From Corinectria fuckeliana (lineage: Eukaryota > Ascomycota > Sordariomycetes > Hypocreales > Nectriaceae): a stretch of 64,000 nt of DNA. The DNA lies in contig WPDH01000156.1 of NCBI GenBank assembly GCA_019137255.1, positions 124,001 through 188,000 of the forward strand. Direction: 5' to 3'. Positions within the stretch are counted from its first letter, which is position 1; each line of letters opens with the position of its first letter. Below the pieces are notes generated by a model. That model ran no database searches. It was not told the origin of the DNA and saw only the letters and a program-made list of their open reading frames with translations. Below are positions 11,134 through 23,262 of this stretch, in pieces. The position numbers and the translations under genes were made by a program.

Positions 11134-14100
11134 GCCGACACTTATGTTTGGACTTGTGCTGGCGAGGGAGCAATGGCGTCTCTAGGCAGCAGGGTAGCCC
11201 ACAATTATCACGACTCTCTACATCTCACGGCCTCATTCACGGCAAGGAGCAACTGTATCTTATCGGGAATCTCGCCGGTCGTCGGTCCTGGCGGGACAAC
11301 CAGTAAGAGTCCATTCTCTTGGCAGTGGAGGGCGCAGTTAGGCGAGACCACGACAGGAGCAAGTTATTTGAAAAGGCAAAAAAACGAAGTGGTAATGCCA
11401 TTGGTTCACATACTGTTGATGTCGGAATAAGCCCGGCTCATGGCTTGGGACCTGGCGTGCATTATTGACCGCCTCAGTTTCACCCGGACGCCTTGATACT
11501 TTTTCTTATTTGTTGTTACCCCCAGAGACTTCTTTTACCATTTTCTATGCTTTAATCAGATCGGTTACCCCCAGGCTCGAATAGAGCGTTAGTTTCTTTA
11601 GGTTGCCTTTGAATCCTCTGAGGGGCATAATAGGCAAGCGTTTTATTGGTGTAAATCACTCGGATTCCCATTGACATTCCCTTGACATGATTACGCCACC
11701 TTGAACATGTTTCTGTACCTGAAATTAGTGTTACCAACCGTGAAAGGCGGTTCTCGTGCAACGCTATTTGGTACAGGCCACTAATTGAGTTGAGACTAAC
11801 ATCTCTACTGTATTGTCTTTTGGTAGTTATAGCCTAGAGGCCGCTGGATGTTACTTTTAGCGTAAATATGGTTGCGTCGTTGGAAGCACCTCAACACCGA
11901 TTGCTCCATTCCCTCCGTACGTGGAATTCGGTGCCAGAACTAAATACAGGGTAGAGGTTCTCGTAATCACCAACAAGCGGCAATCTCTCTGCTTTCGTTC
12001 CCTAATGTTGATTCAACCCTATTATTTGGTTAGGCTATATACTTATTTTCCGTCGAGGTATTTACCGTGGTGACCTATGATACCGGTACAGTTGAATCTT
12101 CTCTTGCACTAAGTGGACTGAAAAGAGGCTTGCGTGCCAGTAAGAGCACGCACATTACCACCACAACCAATGACTATTGAACTCGATGCACATTTCAGGC
12201 TGAGACGACAGAGCTGGTCAACCAGGTTTAGCTTGTTGCTGCAAGCAAGCACGTTTGGTCGGTAGCTAAGGGAGACAGCATAGCCGCTTCTAGAAATGCT
12301 GGCGCTCGACCAAGCGTGGTTGGCTCACAGTGGTTTAAAGCCATGGGCGTGCTAGTGGGTCCAACAGACGGACACTTTGGCCTCCCTCATCAACTTCAGA
12401 CGCAGAATTCCCTCTAAAAGCTGATTCAGATAGAGAATCATCAGTCTAGGTATGAGAGTGGCTATGACCTGGGGAGCGCCAACGCCGGGGGATTATCCCT
12501 GCGGAGGCCTTGTTTCAACATAACACAGGAGAGGGACCTAATAGGGGCAAGCACCCGCTTGTCATTCATCGTCCACAAACACGGGTTGAGAAAACACACC
12601 GCCAGCTCTGCGACCATTGTACAGAGTAGAATAAGGCAACAATTGCCTAGACGAGAGATGGAATGATGTGGAGCCTAGCATTGCTCCCTTGAAGGGACTC
12701 GGGACTCGGCCGCAGCCGCTTGAAAGGGCAGGCCCAAGTGGACCTGAGCCTAAGTAGCCAGGGGCACCAATATCTGGAAAGCTGTTGGCAGGGGCATTGT
12801 CGAACAACCAAGGGACCAGAATGGGGGCCCTTGCAGAGTCCGGCTACTATAGAATTAGTACGCATCATGCAGTCCCTCGCAGTTTCTCGCAGTCCGTAAG
12901 AATACTGGACTTGCCGAGCGTGTACGAACGAATATGAGCCGGTCTTGGAGAATGCCTGAATGCATGATGCAACAAGGTGGCACCGAGAGCAATCAGCAAA
13001 AGCAGCACAAGGTGGACGGCCGGCAAGTTGGAGGACCTGTAACAAGGGGAAAGGCTCCTCATGTACATCGGCCTAGTCTATTCTGAGGCATTCCCCCATT
13101 CCCTCCATTACCCTCAACTTCAGTCTCTGATGAGTGTGCGGCCTTTTCCTTCCTAGCCACCACCTGACCTGGAGCACTAACATCAATACCAAGACGCTCG
13201 TGACGAGGCTAATCCAGCGCTTTTTGGGGTCCTAAGATGACGATAGCCTCAGGGGGGGGGGGAGGAACGTGCAGCAAGTGTAGGAGCTGGACAAGAAAGG
13301 AAAGAAGCAACTGGTGCCAAGGACGCGGTCGAAGCCTTTCTAATCAATCCATGATTCTAGCTTATTTGATTTAAAATGGGAGACCGGAGAATGCAGTTGA
13401 TTAGCGGTGCCCAGGAAGGCGCAGCTCCGGTGAGGCATCTCGGCGAGAGCCCGGGAGTCCGGGACAGCATTTGGGGCGACTTGGGAGCGTCTTGGGAAGC
13501 GTCTTGGAGGCGGCTTGGAAGCGGCACGGACGTCTTGGAAATCTTTGGAAAGAGAAGCCTTCAAAAAGCGGTCGGTGGGTGGGACAGTCCATTGCGGGAG
13601 AAGGAGATGATGATCCATACTGTCCCATGTTCCATTGTTGTCCCATGTTGCCCCATGTTGTCCCAGGAGGGACGAGCCACACCTTAGTTGTTGAGGATGC
13701 TTGGGTTTAATTTCACTTCGCTTGATGCGTAAGGTAGGTAGTACCTAAAAGGAATGGTACCTGCGACACCTGACAGGCCAGGCGCTATTTACTGCAAGGT
13801 ACCACAAGGCATCACAAAGGCCAAAACGTAGTGGGACTACTAGTAGGTAGGTATGTAGGAACTGTCGACGGCACCCCGTCACTGGTCGGTCGTCAATGGC
13901 CGTAACGTCGAGGCTCGTCTAATGAAGTCCGGGGGTGAGACCACTGACCACTTGGAGCCTCGGTCGATGAGCTTGTTCTCGGCTTTGGCCTATCGTCTTC
14001 AAGCGTTGTCCACCCATGTATGAATGTATGAAACCCCAGGCGGTTTTACAGAGCAGGGCTGTGTAGGTCGCGCCAGGGTCCATGTCCATTTCAAGGCAAA

Positions 14101-14782
14101 GTTTGAGGGCGATCGAGTGGTAACCGTTCCGTAGTAAGTAAGTTAGGTGCGAGAGCACTGTACATACATAACTAAGTAAGTAGATTAGTAGATTAGTGAA
14201 GGGCTTCTCTAAGTATGTACTAGACGTGGATGCGGGCAAGTCTCGGAATGACGCTTGTTTGAAAGAACCCAAGTAATCAATCATAGGGGCCCGTGGGCCG
14301 CGGGGCCTTCACTTACCATGGGCTGTAATAAAAGTCTTGGCTGTTCCCCCCCCGCCCATCGCCCATCGTGCCTACCTTATTTGAAGTTGTGCATCCGCTG
14401 CTACTTCGTACACGCTGCTTGCTTCCTGTGCCTCTTGTTCCCGTCCAACTTCCCTCCTTTCCTCCTCCTCCTCATACGCTCCTTTTTGGTACACCCACAC
14501 GCTCCTTCTACCGCTGCGTTTACCCGGTCCTCTTGCAGGCTGTGGGAATTTTCTTGCTTTCGCTTCTCGCCACTCCTTCCATACGCGATCCGCTGCGCGA
14601 TTCGTCCCGCATTGTCTTCCTGACCTTCTGCTCTCAACACTCACCCACTCACACCCTCTCGCGATAAGCTGAGGTGACAGTGATTCAGCGTAGCCAGGCT
14701 TCTACACCACCTTTTTTGTTTTGTTTGACGATATCTTGGAATTCTGCAAGACGAGCACACTACACTCAACCCACTCGTCACC
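11134..14782. other. 3.6 kb stretch without a recognisable gene
   Basis: I see no conserved protein, tRNA or transposon terminus here. It contains an 11-12-base G run near 13250. At about 13470-13525 there are imperfect repeats of a GGGAGCGTCTTGG-like unit, and at about 13615-13670 imperfect TGTCCCATGTT repeats. TAGG/TAAG-rich short repeats lie at 13730-13860 and 14130-14200. The last 400 bp are pyrimidine-rich and probably belong to the promoter and leader of the GH72 gene. Short open frames on both strands overlap one another and none shows a family signature. Confidence 0.5.
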
Positions 14783-16398
14783 ATGCTTGTAAGTCACTCC
14801 CCCTAACGACATCTCCCGGAAATCCTCTAATACGTCAGCGCCGTGCTAGATCAACGCTGCTCTCATGGCCCTCGCGGCCTCGGTCGTCAGCGCTGTGCAG
14901 CCCCTCGAGATCCAGGGGACTGACTTCATCAACCCCAAGACGGGCAAAAAGTTCCAGATCGTCGGTATGGCTTACCAACCCGGCGGTAGCGCTGGCTATG
15001 ACCCCGAGACTGGAAAGGACCCCCTCAGCCACAAGAACGAGTGTCTCCGAGACGCTGCTCTCATGCAGATCCTGGGCATCAACGCTGTTCGTGTCTACAA
15101 CTTGGACCCGAACATCAACCACGACGAGTGCGCCAGTATCTTCAATGCCGTGAGTGACACCCTGGGCACCTTGTTCGACCGTCGACCGAGGCGCCACCGT
15201 ATTAGAAGCACGTTGAGCTAACGACGTAACCATCTAGGCTGGCATGTACATGATGATTGATGTCAACTCCCCTCTTCCCGGCGAGTCCATCACTTCCGAG
15301 AACCCCTGGGAGAGCTACTATACGGACTATCTCAACCGTACCTTTGCCATTGTCGAGGCTTTTAGCAACTACCCCAACACCCTTCTGTACTTCTCCGCCA
15401 ACGAGGTCATCAACAACATCGAAACCGCCGAGTTTGTTCCCCAATACATTCGCGCCGTCACCCGTGATCTCAAGAACTACATCAAGAAGAACGTCAAGCG
15501 CCAGATCCCTGTCGGCTATTCTGCTGCCGACGTCCGCGAAGTCCTCTGGGACACCTGGAACTACTTGCAGTGCTCCGATGAGGACGACAAAGGCGACATG
15601 AGCCGCGCCGATGTTTTCGCCCTCAACTCATACAGCTGGTGTGGCCCCGAGGCTACATACGAGAGCTCCTCCTTCGATGACTTGACCTCGGGCTTCGAGG
15701 ACACCTCTGTTCCCGTCTTCTTTAGTGAATATGGCTGCAACAAGCCTCAGCCCCGCTACTGGAACGAGACACAGGCCATGTATGGTAGCAAGATGACTCC
15801 CATCTTCTCCGGTGGCGTCGTCTACGAGTATACTGAGGAGGACAATAACTACGGCCTCGTCAAGATTGAGGACGGCACTCTCAACATTCTGAGCGACTTC
15901 AACCGCCTCAAGAACCAGTTCGCTAAGATTGACTGGGAGGAGGTTCAGTCCCAGTCCGCCAGTGATGACAGCCCCAAGGCCCCGACTTGCAAGACCAGCC
16001 TGATCAAGGAGAGCGGTTTCGACACCAACTTCACCATCCCCGACGTACCTTCTGGTGCCCAGAAGCTCATCAACAATGGACTCAAGCCCAAGCCCTCGGG
16101 AAAGATCATTGACATCTCGGACTGGGATGTCACTCTCGCCGTCAATAACGCTGACGGTACCAAGATGACTGGCCTCAAGGTCGTCCCCCTGGAGGACGAC
16201 GAGGCTAACCACTCCGGCAAGAACAAGGCGGACACTGGCAGTGACACTACCGAGGACTCGAACTCGACGTCGTCGGACAACAGCAGCAGCAACAGCACCA
16301 AGAGTGACTCGGGCGATGAGGAGGATGCTGCTGGCCTCATTCGACCTATGATGTGGGCTGTCGCTGTGCCCCTGGCTGCCATGATGCTTGCTCTGTAA
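14783..16398 (+). CDS. GPI-anchored 1,3-beta-glucanosyltransferase (GH72, Gel/Gas family)
   Basis: Cell-surface transglycosidase that cuts and re-joins beta-1,3-glucan chains to lengthen wall glucan. Exons 14783-14788, 14850-15149 and 15238-16398 join to 488 codons; the first coding exon is just ATG CTT. A signal peptide (MLINAALMALAASVVSA) precedes the GH72 domain, with GMAYQPGG, the conserved NAVRVYN, acid/base Glu in FSANEVIN and nucleophile Glu in VFFSEYGCN. A Cys-poor linker follows rather than an obvious X8/CBM43 cysteine module, so it looks like a GH72-minus form. The C-terminus has a Ser/Asn/Asp-rich stretch and a hydrophobic tail (MWAVAVPLAAMMLAL) consistent with GPI attachment. Confidence 0.93.
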
Positions 16399-16755
16399 GG
16401 ATGGTTAGAGGAGAAAGGCGTTGTTGGTGTTTTCGTTGCGGGGGCAACACTTTAGCAATTCAATTCGGAAGGTGGACTGTGAGAAGACAAAATATTCGTT
16501 GGTGTGTACATGATACCAGTTGACAGTGGATAAGGCTGTCTTTGATTGTAGCTTTTTAACTGCTAACTGAGAACTTTGGCTCTAAATCCATCTTGGATGT
16601 GATGTGCCTGTTAATCTATGACATGACATGACATGGCTTTGGCCGTGAATGTTCCCCCAAAAAGAAAGTTGTCTCCACACCAGGAGTAAGTTCGTCTCTC
16701 CGCCCTCACTTCCGACTTTCGACTACCGAGACCGTCTTACTTGTTCCACATCGGA
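16399..16755. other. Convergent 3' intergenic region
   Basis: About 360 bp between the GH72 stop and the stop of the cysteine-rich gene on the other strand. A short ACATG direct repeat (acatgacatgacatgg) is at about 16620-16634. It presumably holds both polyadenylation regions. Confidence 0.35.
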
Positions 16756-17046
16756 TTACTTCTTGGCGTCCTTGGACTCCTTGTTGTCGTCACCAGCGGT
16801 AGATGGCTTCTCCTGGGCGGGCTTCTCCTGGACAGGCTCTTCCTTGGCTGGTTCTTCCTTGTATGGCTTGTACTCAAAGCTCTCATATCTGACTGGCTCG
16901 TCGTAGTCTTTGCTCATGACCTTGGGGCAGCACGGGTTGGTGGCGCAAGGAATGCAGTAGTCGTGGACGCCGAGGTCGCCGGCACGACAGCAAGCTGGGC
17001 AGCAGCTGTCGTCGTCGAAGTCGTCATAGGAGTGGTCGGAACCCAT
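16756..17046 (-). CDS. Small cysteine-rich acidic protein, function unknown
   Basis: A 96-residue reading frame beginning MGSDHSYDDFDDDSCCPACC. Nine cysteines fall within the first 41 residues, in CC, CPACC, CIPC and NPCCPK groups. The rest is Lys/Glu/Pro-rich with PxKEEP/VQEKP/AQEKP repeats and no hydrophobic segment. The ATG is preceded by a 5' leader that appears to carry an intron of about 57 bp (donor GTAAGC near 17165, acceptor AACAG near 17109). The frame is also open upstream to that acceptor, so an extended N-terminus cannot be excluded. The cysteine pattern suggests metal binding or palmitoylation (inference). I do not recognise the family. Confidence 0.6.
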   Translation of the reverse strand: MGSDHSYDDFDDDSCCPACCRAGDLGVHDYCIPCATNPCCPKVMSKDYDEPVRYESFEYKPYKEEPAKEEPVQEKPAQEKPSTAGDDNKESKDAKK

Positions 17047-18629
17047 CTTGTCAGAGTTGGGTTCAAAAGTCTTTTGACGGATGGAGTTGACTCTTGGAGA
17101 GAGCTGGGCTGTTACCCCGTTAGTGGTTAGCGAAATATTGGGATCGAAGGCAGAGGCAGGCTTACCTCGACAACCGAAGAGAAGAACGAGGCTGCTGACG
17201 AGACAGATATGAGAATGAGGGGTTCTTCACAGAGTGAAGAGATATGGCTGACGTGCTGTGCTTGAGCTGACGGGATACTTGATGTGAAGGTATCAAGAAT
17301 GAGACTCCAGACGGGCACCGGGCCATGAAAGCCTCGTCACTTATATACGCCTTGACAACATACACCAAACCGTGTATTTGGGACTTGATCCATTGTGAAT
17401 AAAGACAGCCCTCCCAACGAAAAGCAGGGCAAACGACGTTCTCTCCAACCCCTCCCCTCCCCTGACCTGGAAAAAACACACAGCCTCGTCTTGTGTTGAA
17501 AATGACAAACGCAGATTGGGAGGGTTTTTTTGTTTTGCTTTGGCCCGGTCGACTTAAATAAAGCTGTTCCTTGTCTGTTTCGATGGCCTCAATCGCGGCC
17601 CAATTCAAGCCCCTCGCCGCGTTTCCGTTTTCCTCCAGGGACGACAGGCACGCCCGCCTCGTTGGCTTCGGCGAATCGCATCGCTTGCCGGTTGGCTTGC
17701 GGTGGTGGCTGCGCCCCTGGGTAAGACGGTGAACGGCAGCGGGAACATTCTACAACGAGCCAGCCAGCTGCCCGCAAGACGAGGTTTGCTGCGGGCAAAC
17801 TATTGGTATACGCCGCGGCGTTGTTTGTGTGTGTGCCGGCACTGGGCGGCCAGCCAGCCGACAGGAGTCATTCTTCTTTAATTGATCACATCATGACAGT
17901 GGCTGGTTGGTGACTCTGCCAGTAGGGGGAACAATGTGAAGAAGCTATGGATTGGATGTCGTTGGTGTAAGTGGAAGCCAAACAGCTGCGGGCTGCAGGC
18001 TGCAGGCCGCAGGCACGGCGCCGAGGTGACATTGAAAGAGGAGGACGAGACGCGTTTGACGGAATGGTCCAGGGCGCAACGAGGCGATGCTACACTGGGG
18101 GCATGTCTTCGCTGTCACCGTTTGCCTTTTGCTGTACTGGGGAGTTCTGACTGGATGTTCAGAAGGCACAAGGCAGAGCTGCATGAGGAGCTGCATGAGG
18201 AGCTGCAGGAGGTAGGCATGGATAGACGGCTCAGTGAGGCCTCCCTTCTCGGCATCATGTAGGCCTATTAGTCTACATCTCGCTGGGCCATGTTCATAAG
18301 CGCCGTGCAGGTAGGTCGTTGAAACACCCAATCATCATCACACCAACTCATCCAAAGAAAGACTCGGCGATTCAAGTGTCATCAGGTAATCTATTAGCTT
18401 TCTCTCTTTCTTCGTAGCTGACATACTACCATACACGGCTTCTTCGACCGCCCAATGGCCGAATGCCTTGGAGTTCGCATCTCCTCCGCCCCTCCCGTTC
18501 TATCCTGCAAAGCACAGTAAAACATGGTCACCACTCAGGTATCCTGGCCGTACCTGCACCCGCTTTCTACGCCAGGTCACTAGATACATAGCGCACCCGG
18601 CTGGAATTTCTTTTCTTCTCCCATCTCGT
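17047..18629. other. Intergenic region upstream of the cysteine-rich gene and downstream of ACL2
   Basis: About 1.6 kb. The first 300 bp hold the probable spliced leader of the cysteine-rich gene. An imperfect repeat GAGGAGCTGCAT lies at about 18178-18210. No supported gene was seen. Confidence 0.4.
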
Positions 18630-20496
18630 CTAACCCTGGAACTCCTGGAGGTTGCTCTCCTCCCATTTGCCGGGGACGAGGGCCAGAGGCACGATGCCCG
18701 AGACGTGCATCTCGGGGCCGAAGATCTTGGCGTTGAGACCCAGCTCCTGGGTCGCCGCCTTCATGTTCTTGAGACCCTCCTGGTAGTTGGGGCCGGCACG
18801 ACGCACCCAGATCTGGACGTTGTGCTCGACCAGCTTGGGAGCAAAGTCCCGGATGGCGCGGATGACACCCTTGAAGGTGCTGGCGACGTTGGTGAAGTTG
18901 GCAATGCCGCCACCAATGAAGAGGACCTTGCCGTTCTCGGCCTTGGGGGCTCGGAGGAGGAGGTCCAGGACAGTTCGGGCGTAGTGGTAGGTCTGAGACT
19001 CGGTGGGCGCACCCGAGTACTCGCCGTAGTTGGCCAGCTCGTCAGCGAAGCCAACCGAGGCAATGGCATCGGCGTAGACGACGGAGGCACCACCACCGGC
19101 AACCAGGGTCCAGATGCGGCCCTTGGGGTTCAGGACAGTGAGCTTCAAGGAAGCACCAGTCTTGGCGTCGAGGTCGGCGATGTACGCCTCCTCCTTGGTC
19201 AGCTCACGGCCGAAGGGGGCAGGGAACTCCATGGGAGGACCAGCATCGATGCTGACCTTGTCGCCCGCGGAGGCAATGTTGGTCAGACCGAGGGCGGCGG
19301 GAGATCGGGCAATGGCCCACTTGACACCGCACTCGAAGTCGGCAGTCTGGTCCAGCTTAGCAGCAAGATCCAGGAAGTGGACGGCGGCAGAAGTCTTGTC
19401 CTCGTTGGGGATCACCACTAGGGGGTTGATCTCGAGGTATGTGAACTGGCAGTCGACGTAGACGGCGTACAGGCGGGTGATGAAGTCGACGAGGACATTG
19501 TGAACACCCTCGGGCACCTTCTTGAGAAGAGTGGCAGCAATCTCCTCGTTGGAGGGATACTCGGTGAGGTCGACGGGAATCAGAAGCTTCTCAGCCTTGG
19601 CGTCGACATCACCGACATCGACACCACCCTCGTGGGTGAAGAGGATCCAGTCGCCCTATACGCACAAACGGATTAGTAAAGGGTCCAGCAGCGACAGCTT
19701 TGACATCGCGGGTGCGGGTGGGTTTGCCGCAGTCAGTGCCCCGAACGAGCCAGGGTTCGGTCGGTTCGGAGGAGGGATCTTATCGTGGCATCCGCTCGCC
19801 CGGACCGGTAGAGAGAAGTGATTACCGGCAGCCGTGTTAGGAGCCCACAAAATGCACCAAGCTCAACTTGCCAACGTGAAAATGGGGAATACATCTTTCC
19901 GCTGGCCCCCTTCTTGTTGAACCGAAATTTCTTCTCCTCTTCTTTGCCTGGCCCTTAAAAGTCTTCGATATTGACGGACAACTCAAGAACCAGTCACCCC
20001 GCTGCGGAAACCCCAACTCGACAATAAAGACAAGGAAGAAAGATCAACAACTTACATCTCGGACAGAGTTGATGTTGATGTAGTACTCGGTGTCTTGGGG
20101 GTGAGGGACAAAGGGCTCGACAAGGAATTGTCGGAGCACGCCAACAACCGTCTCAACCTTTTGCTCGGTGCCGGCGCGCTCAGCAACCCAGGCCTTGGCG
20201 TCGGCCCAGGTCTTGTTGAGGGCGAGAAGACCGCTCTTCCCTCGTCGCTTGATGAGCTGATCGGGCTTCGCGACGAACTTGGCGCCGGGCTGGAGGAGCC
20301 AAGGGTAGGTGACCTCGGCCTGGTCGAGGATGTCGTTGACGTTGGCGTCCTCGGGGAAGTACAGAGAGGCCAGGCGAGTGGGGGGGTTGTGGGTGGAAGA
20401 CGCGGGGAGAGGGCTCGGCTTGATGACGGGAGCGCGAGTGAGGTGGTAGTTGAGGATGGCCTTGCCGTCGGCCTCGAGGATCGACTTGGCGGACAT
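18630..20496 (-). CDS. ATP-citrate lyase subunit 2 (ATP-grasp/citrate-binding subunit)
   Basis: Fungal ATP-citrate lyase converts citrate, CoA and ATP to acetyl-CoA and oxaloacetate in the cytosol, supplying lipid, sterol and polyketide synthesis and histone acetylation. This is the smaller subunit, matching the N-terminal part of the animal enzyme (succinyl-CoA synthetase beta-like). Two exons, 20056-20496 and 18630-19655, join as SVRD|GDWILFTHEGGVDVG to 488 codons. Clear segments are MSAKSILEADGKAILNYHL, KPDQLIKRRGKSGL (ATP-grasp lysine region), FTYLEINPLVV, and the C-terminal GGGIANFTNVASTFKGVIRA. The intron (19656-20055) is 400 bp, long for this genome. It is head-to-head with ACL1, whose product is its obligate partner. 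Confidence 0.96.
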
Positions 20497-23104
20497 TGTG
20501 GATGTGGATTATGGGGATGAAGGAAGAAGGACAAGGTAAGTTGGCGGGACGAGCTGGCGAGTGTCTTGTCTTGTCCTGGAGTTCTTGTTCAGTTCTGGAG
20601 TCGAAGAGGAGAAAGCGTCAGCGGCTGGGGCAAGCGACAACGGGCTGATTTCGCAAGTGCGAGAAGAGGGAGGAAATTGAGTGTTGGAAGGCGAAGGTAT
20701 CCAGACGAAAGGCGACGAGGAGAATCACGACAGGATCGTGGTCGCAATGGCAGCAGCAATGGCAATGGCAATGGGTGGTCCAAGTGGACGAAAAGGCGGC
20801 GGGCAATGGGCTGCGGGGTGGGGAGCGAGGAAGCAACTTGACTTACCGGAAAACGGAGACGAAGATGAAGATGGTGATGGTGATGGCGGGAGAGAGGTGT
20901 CGCGAGCGGCGAGAGAGAGATGGGGCAGAAAGAGAGGGACGGGGATGGAGCCGGCAGCAGCTTGTTTCTCTCGAAAAAAACGAAGCTCCCAGGAGGTACC
21001 TAGGCCTAGGTGGAGGGGCTGGCTCATCCCCATCCCCATCCCCATTCCCCTCTGGAACCCCTCTGGCGGGCGGGCGGTCAGTGAGCGAGTGGGTACCTCT
21101 GGGTTCCTGGTTTGGACGGGCGGGCTGCTGGGACCTGACCCGACCTGGATGCTGGGGGCTGCTCGCTGAGGCACGCGCGCACCAAAACTCTTTGGGGCAC
21201 ACCCGACCCTAAAAAAAAACCGCTGAGGAGGCGGTGGTGAGCTGCAGAAGAGGTACCCCCCCTCTCGAGGTACCGGTACCTGAAGGGAGACCGCCAAATC
21301 CCCCCCGACGACCCTCCCAAGCTGTTGAGGACCAAGTGGACACCTCACGCTCGACACGACATTCGACATTCGACCGCCTCACACGCTATCGAGTACAGTA
21401 CACGCCGCCCAATTTCCCTTGCCTTGTCCTGCTTTGCACGGACGATCTCACCTGGCTTCTGGGTTTTTCTTCTCCGGCTTGTTGTTTGATTTCTTTGGGG
21501 CTGGGAGGCTGTCGTTGGCCAGCAACCAAAGCTGGTTGAGCTGGGGTGTCGGGTCGGACCCCGGGGTGGGAACGCCATGGAAGGCTGGGGAAAGCTACAA
21601 GGCCCTCCACAGCTTCCTTCTGTGCTACGAAGTACGTACCTTTCTACGGACGGGATGCACCCGACTCGACGACTGCACGAGGGCTGCAAATGTCGGGGAG
21701 ATCTTGAGGTGCAAAAGCTCGGGCTCGGACGCCGCGGATCCGACTGCATTGGATGTCTTTACCTCGGTCGCGTGCAACCACAAGCCTCCGGCGCCGTCCC
21801 GATGGATGAAATTCGGGTGCCTGTTAAGTAATAGTGCTCGACAGTCCTAGGTGGACAGTGGACAGTGGGTGGTCAGCGGCAATTCTGGCGCCCCTCACCT
21901 CCCTAACTGATCCATGGACCCCCATATTACTGTGCCGGCTGGTTACGGAAGAAAAGCTGGCCATGGATTCTCGTTCATCGGCCTCCGAATCTCGGTGGAA
22001 GTGGAAAACTAGAGCGACGATATTACCAAATTACATCGCTCCGGTGGGACAGAATGGAGCAAGCGAAGCTAGTAGCTTCAAGGCCACTGTTTTTCCAACT
22101 CCCTCTTTTGAGAGTTGCAGTTGACGAGGTTTCTCTTTCTTGGGGGGTGTAAGATAGGCGGGCTCCGGGCTCTGCTCGCCTGTCCCACCCATCCATCCCT
22201 CGTCGGACCCCCTGGACTCCTCGAAGGGCTGGCCGGCATTGAGGCCGGGGAGTATTATCTACAGGCCACCTGACTGACTTGACCATTGGCGCTTTGCAGT
22301 TTGGAAATGGGGGCTTACGACATCCACGGTGGCCTGGGGCTTGCCTTGGTACTGTATCTTTGGGTTGACGATCCTTCAGATCATCCAAGACGGCGAGAGA
22401 CCGTCGGCTCTGCCGTGCAAGTACCGGTACTTGTACACACAGCTTGACAAGCTTCAATGGATGCAATTGAAACTGCAGGCGGGACATGGGTGCCTTGGTG
22501 CATCCATGGTGCATCCGGCCGCGAGCGTCACTGGCGCCGTCGCATGGGAATTCAACAGATCAACGAAAAAGAAAAAGAGGATCCAGGAGGAGCAACATCC
22601 CCAAAAAAATCTTGCATGCCCCCAACTAATTACCTTAGTCGAGGAACTCACGCACGCCGCCCGCCGCCCGCCACCGTTGAATTCGAATTCCAATTCGCAC
22701 TCACACAAGTGCGTTTCGGTCCATCGAGCGCCCTTCATTTCCCCTCTTGATCTGGACGGACGAGCATCCATCAGCTACGGAGAGGAACCCGAATTGCCCG
22801 TGCTTTGACGCCAGCTTTTCTCCGCATTTCAATCGATCGAGCAAACAACCTCCGCTGGTAAGTTTGTTCTGCCCTCTGCTCCGGCTCCGACGACGTGTGG
22901 AGGGGCCATTTTTACGTATCCATGGATGTACCTGACTTAGTGGCCAATGTCCACCGCCTGAGGAAGGGGGGTTTACCTGAGGGTTCTTTGGGGCGGGGGT
23001 CTGGCGCTGGGTTGGTGCATGCCTAGGTGCTACGGCACGCGCACCGACCCCACTGAGTTTCCTGTGGCGGTGGTGATGGCGGTCCCCTGGCGTCCAGCTA
23101 TGTA
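20497..23104. other. ACL2-proximal part of the shared ACL1/ACL2 intergenic region
   Basis: About 2.6 kb between the ACL2 start and the transposon. It includes microsatellite-like (CCATCC)n at about 21027-21051, several GGTACC(T) palindromic words (20995-21000, 21250-21282) and GC-rich tracts. Long open frames on both strands are GC-driven and show no protein family. It should carry ACL2 promoter elements. Confidence 0.45.
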
Positions 23105-23128
23105 CAGTCCCGTGCAAAAGTTCCGACA
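23105..23128 (+). repeat. Left terminal inverted repeat of the Tc1/mariner element
   Basis: Twenty-four bases that match the right end in inverted orientation apart from a CCC/GGGC difference after the CAGT. The TA at 23103-23104 is the target duplication. Confidence 0.93.
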
Positions 23129-23262
23129 GTCCCCAGATCCACCCAAATTTCTTCAATTATCACATAATCTTTGATCAGCCTTCACGCATTCAAATAATAT
23201 CACATTAAATTAAAAGCTTGATGATCTTGAACCCTAGCGACCAGAGATAATAATAATATATA

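Noticed and set aside
12647..13068. Cysteine-containing frames on the minus strand
   Set aside because: Two overlapping frames, no start context, intron pattern or family resemblance.
20680..21370. Long open frames on both strands upstream of ACL2
   Set aside because: They overlap each other, come from GC-rich and repeated sequence, and show no protein-family motif.
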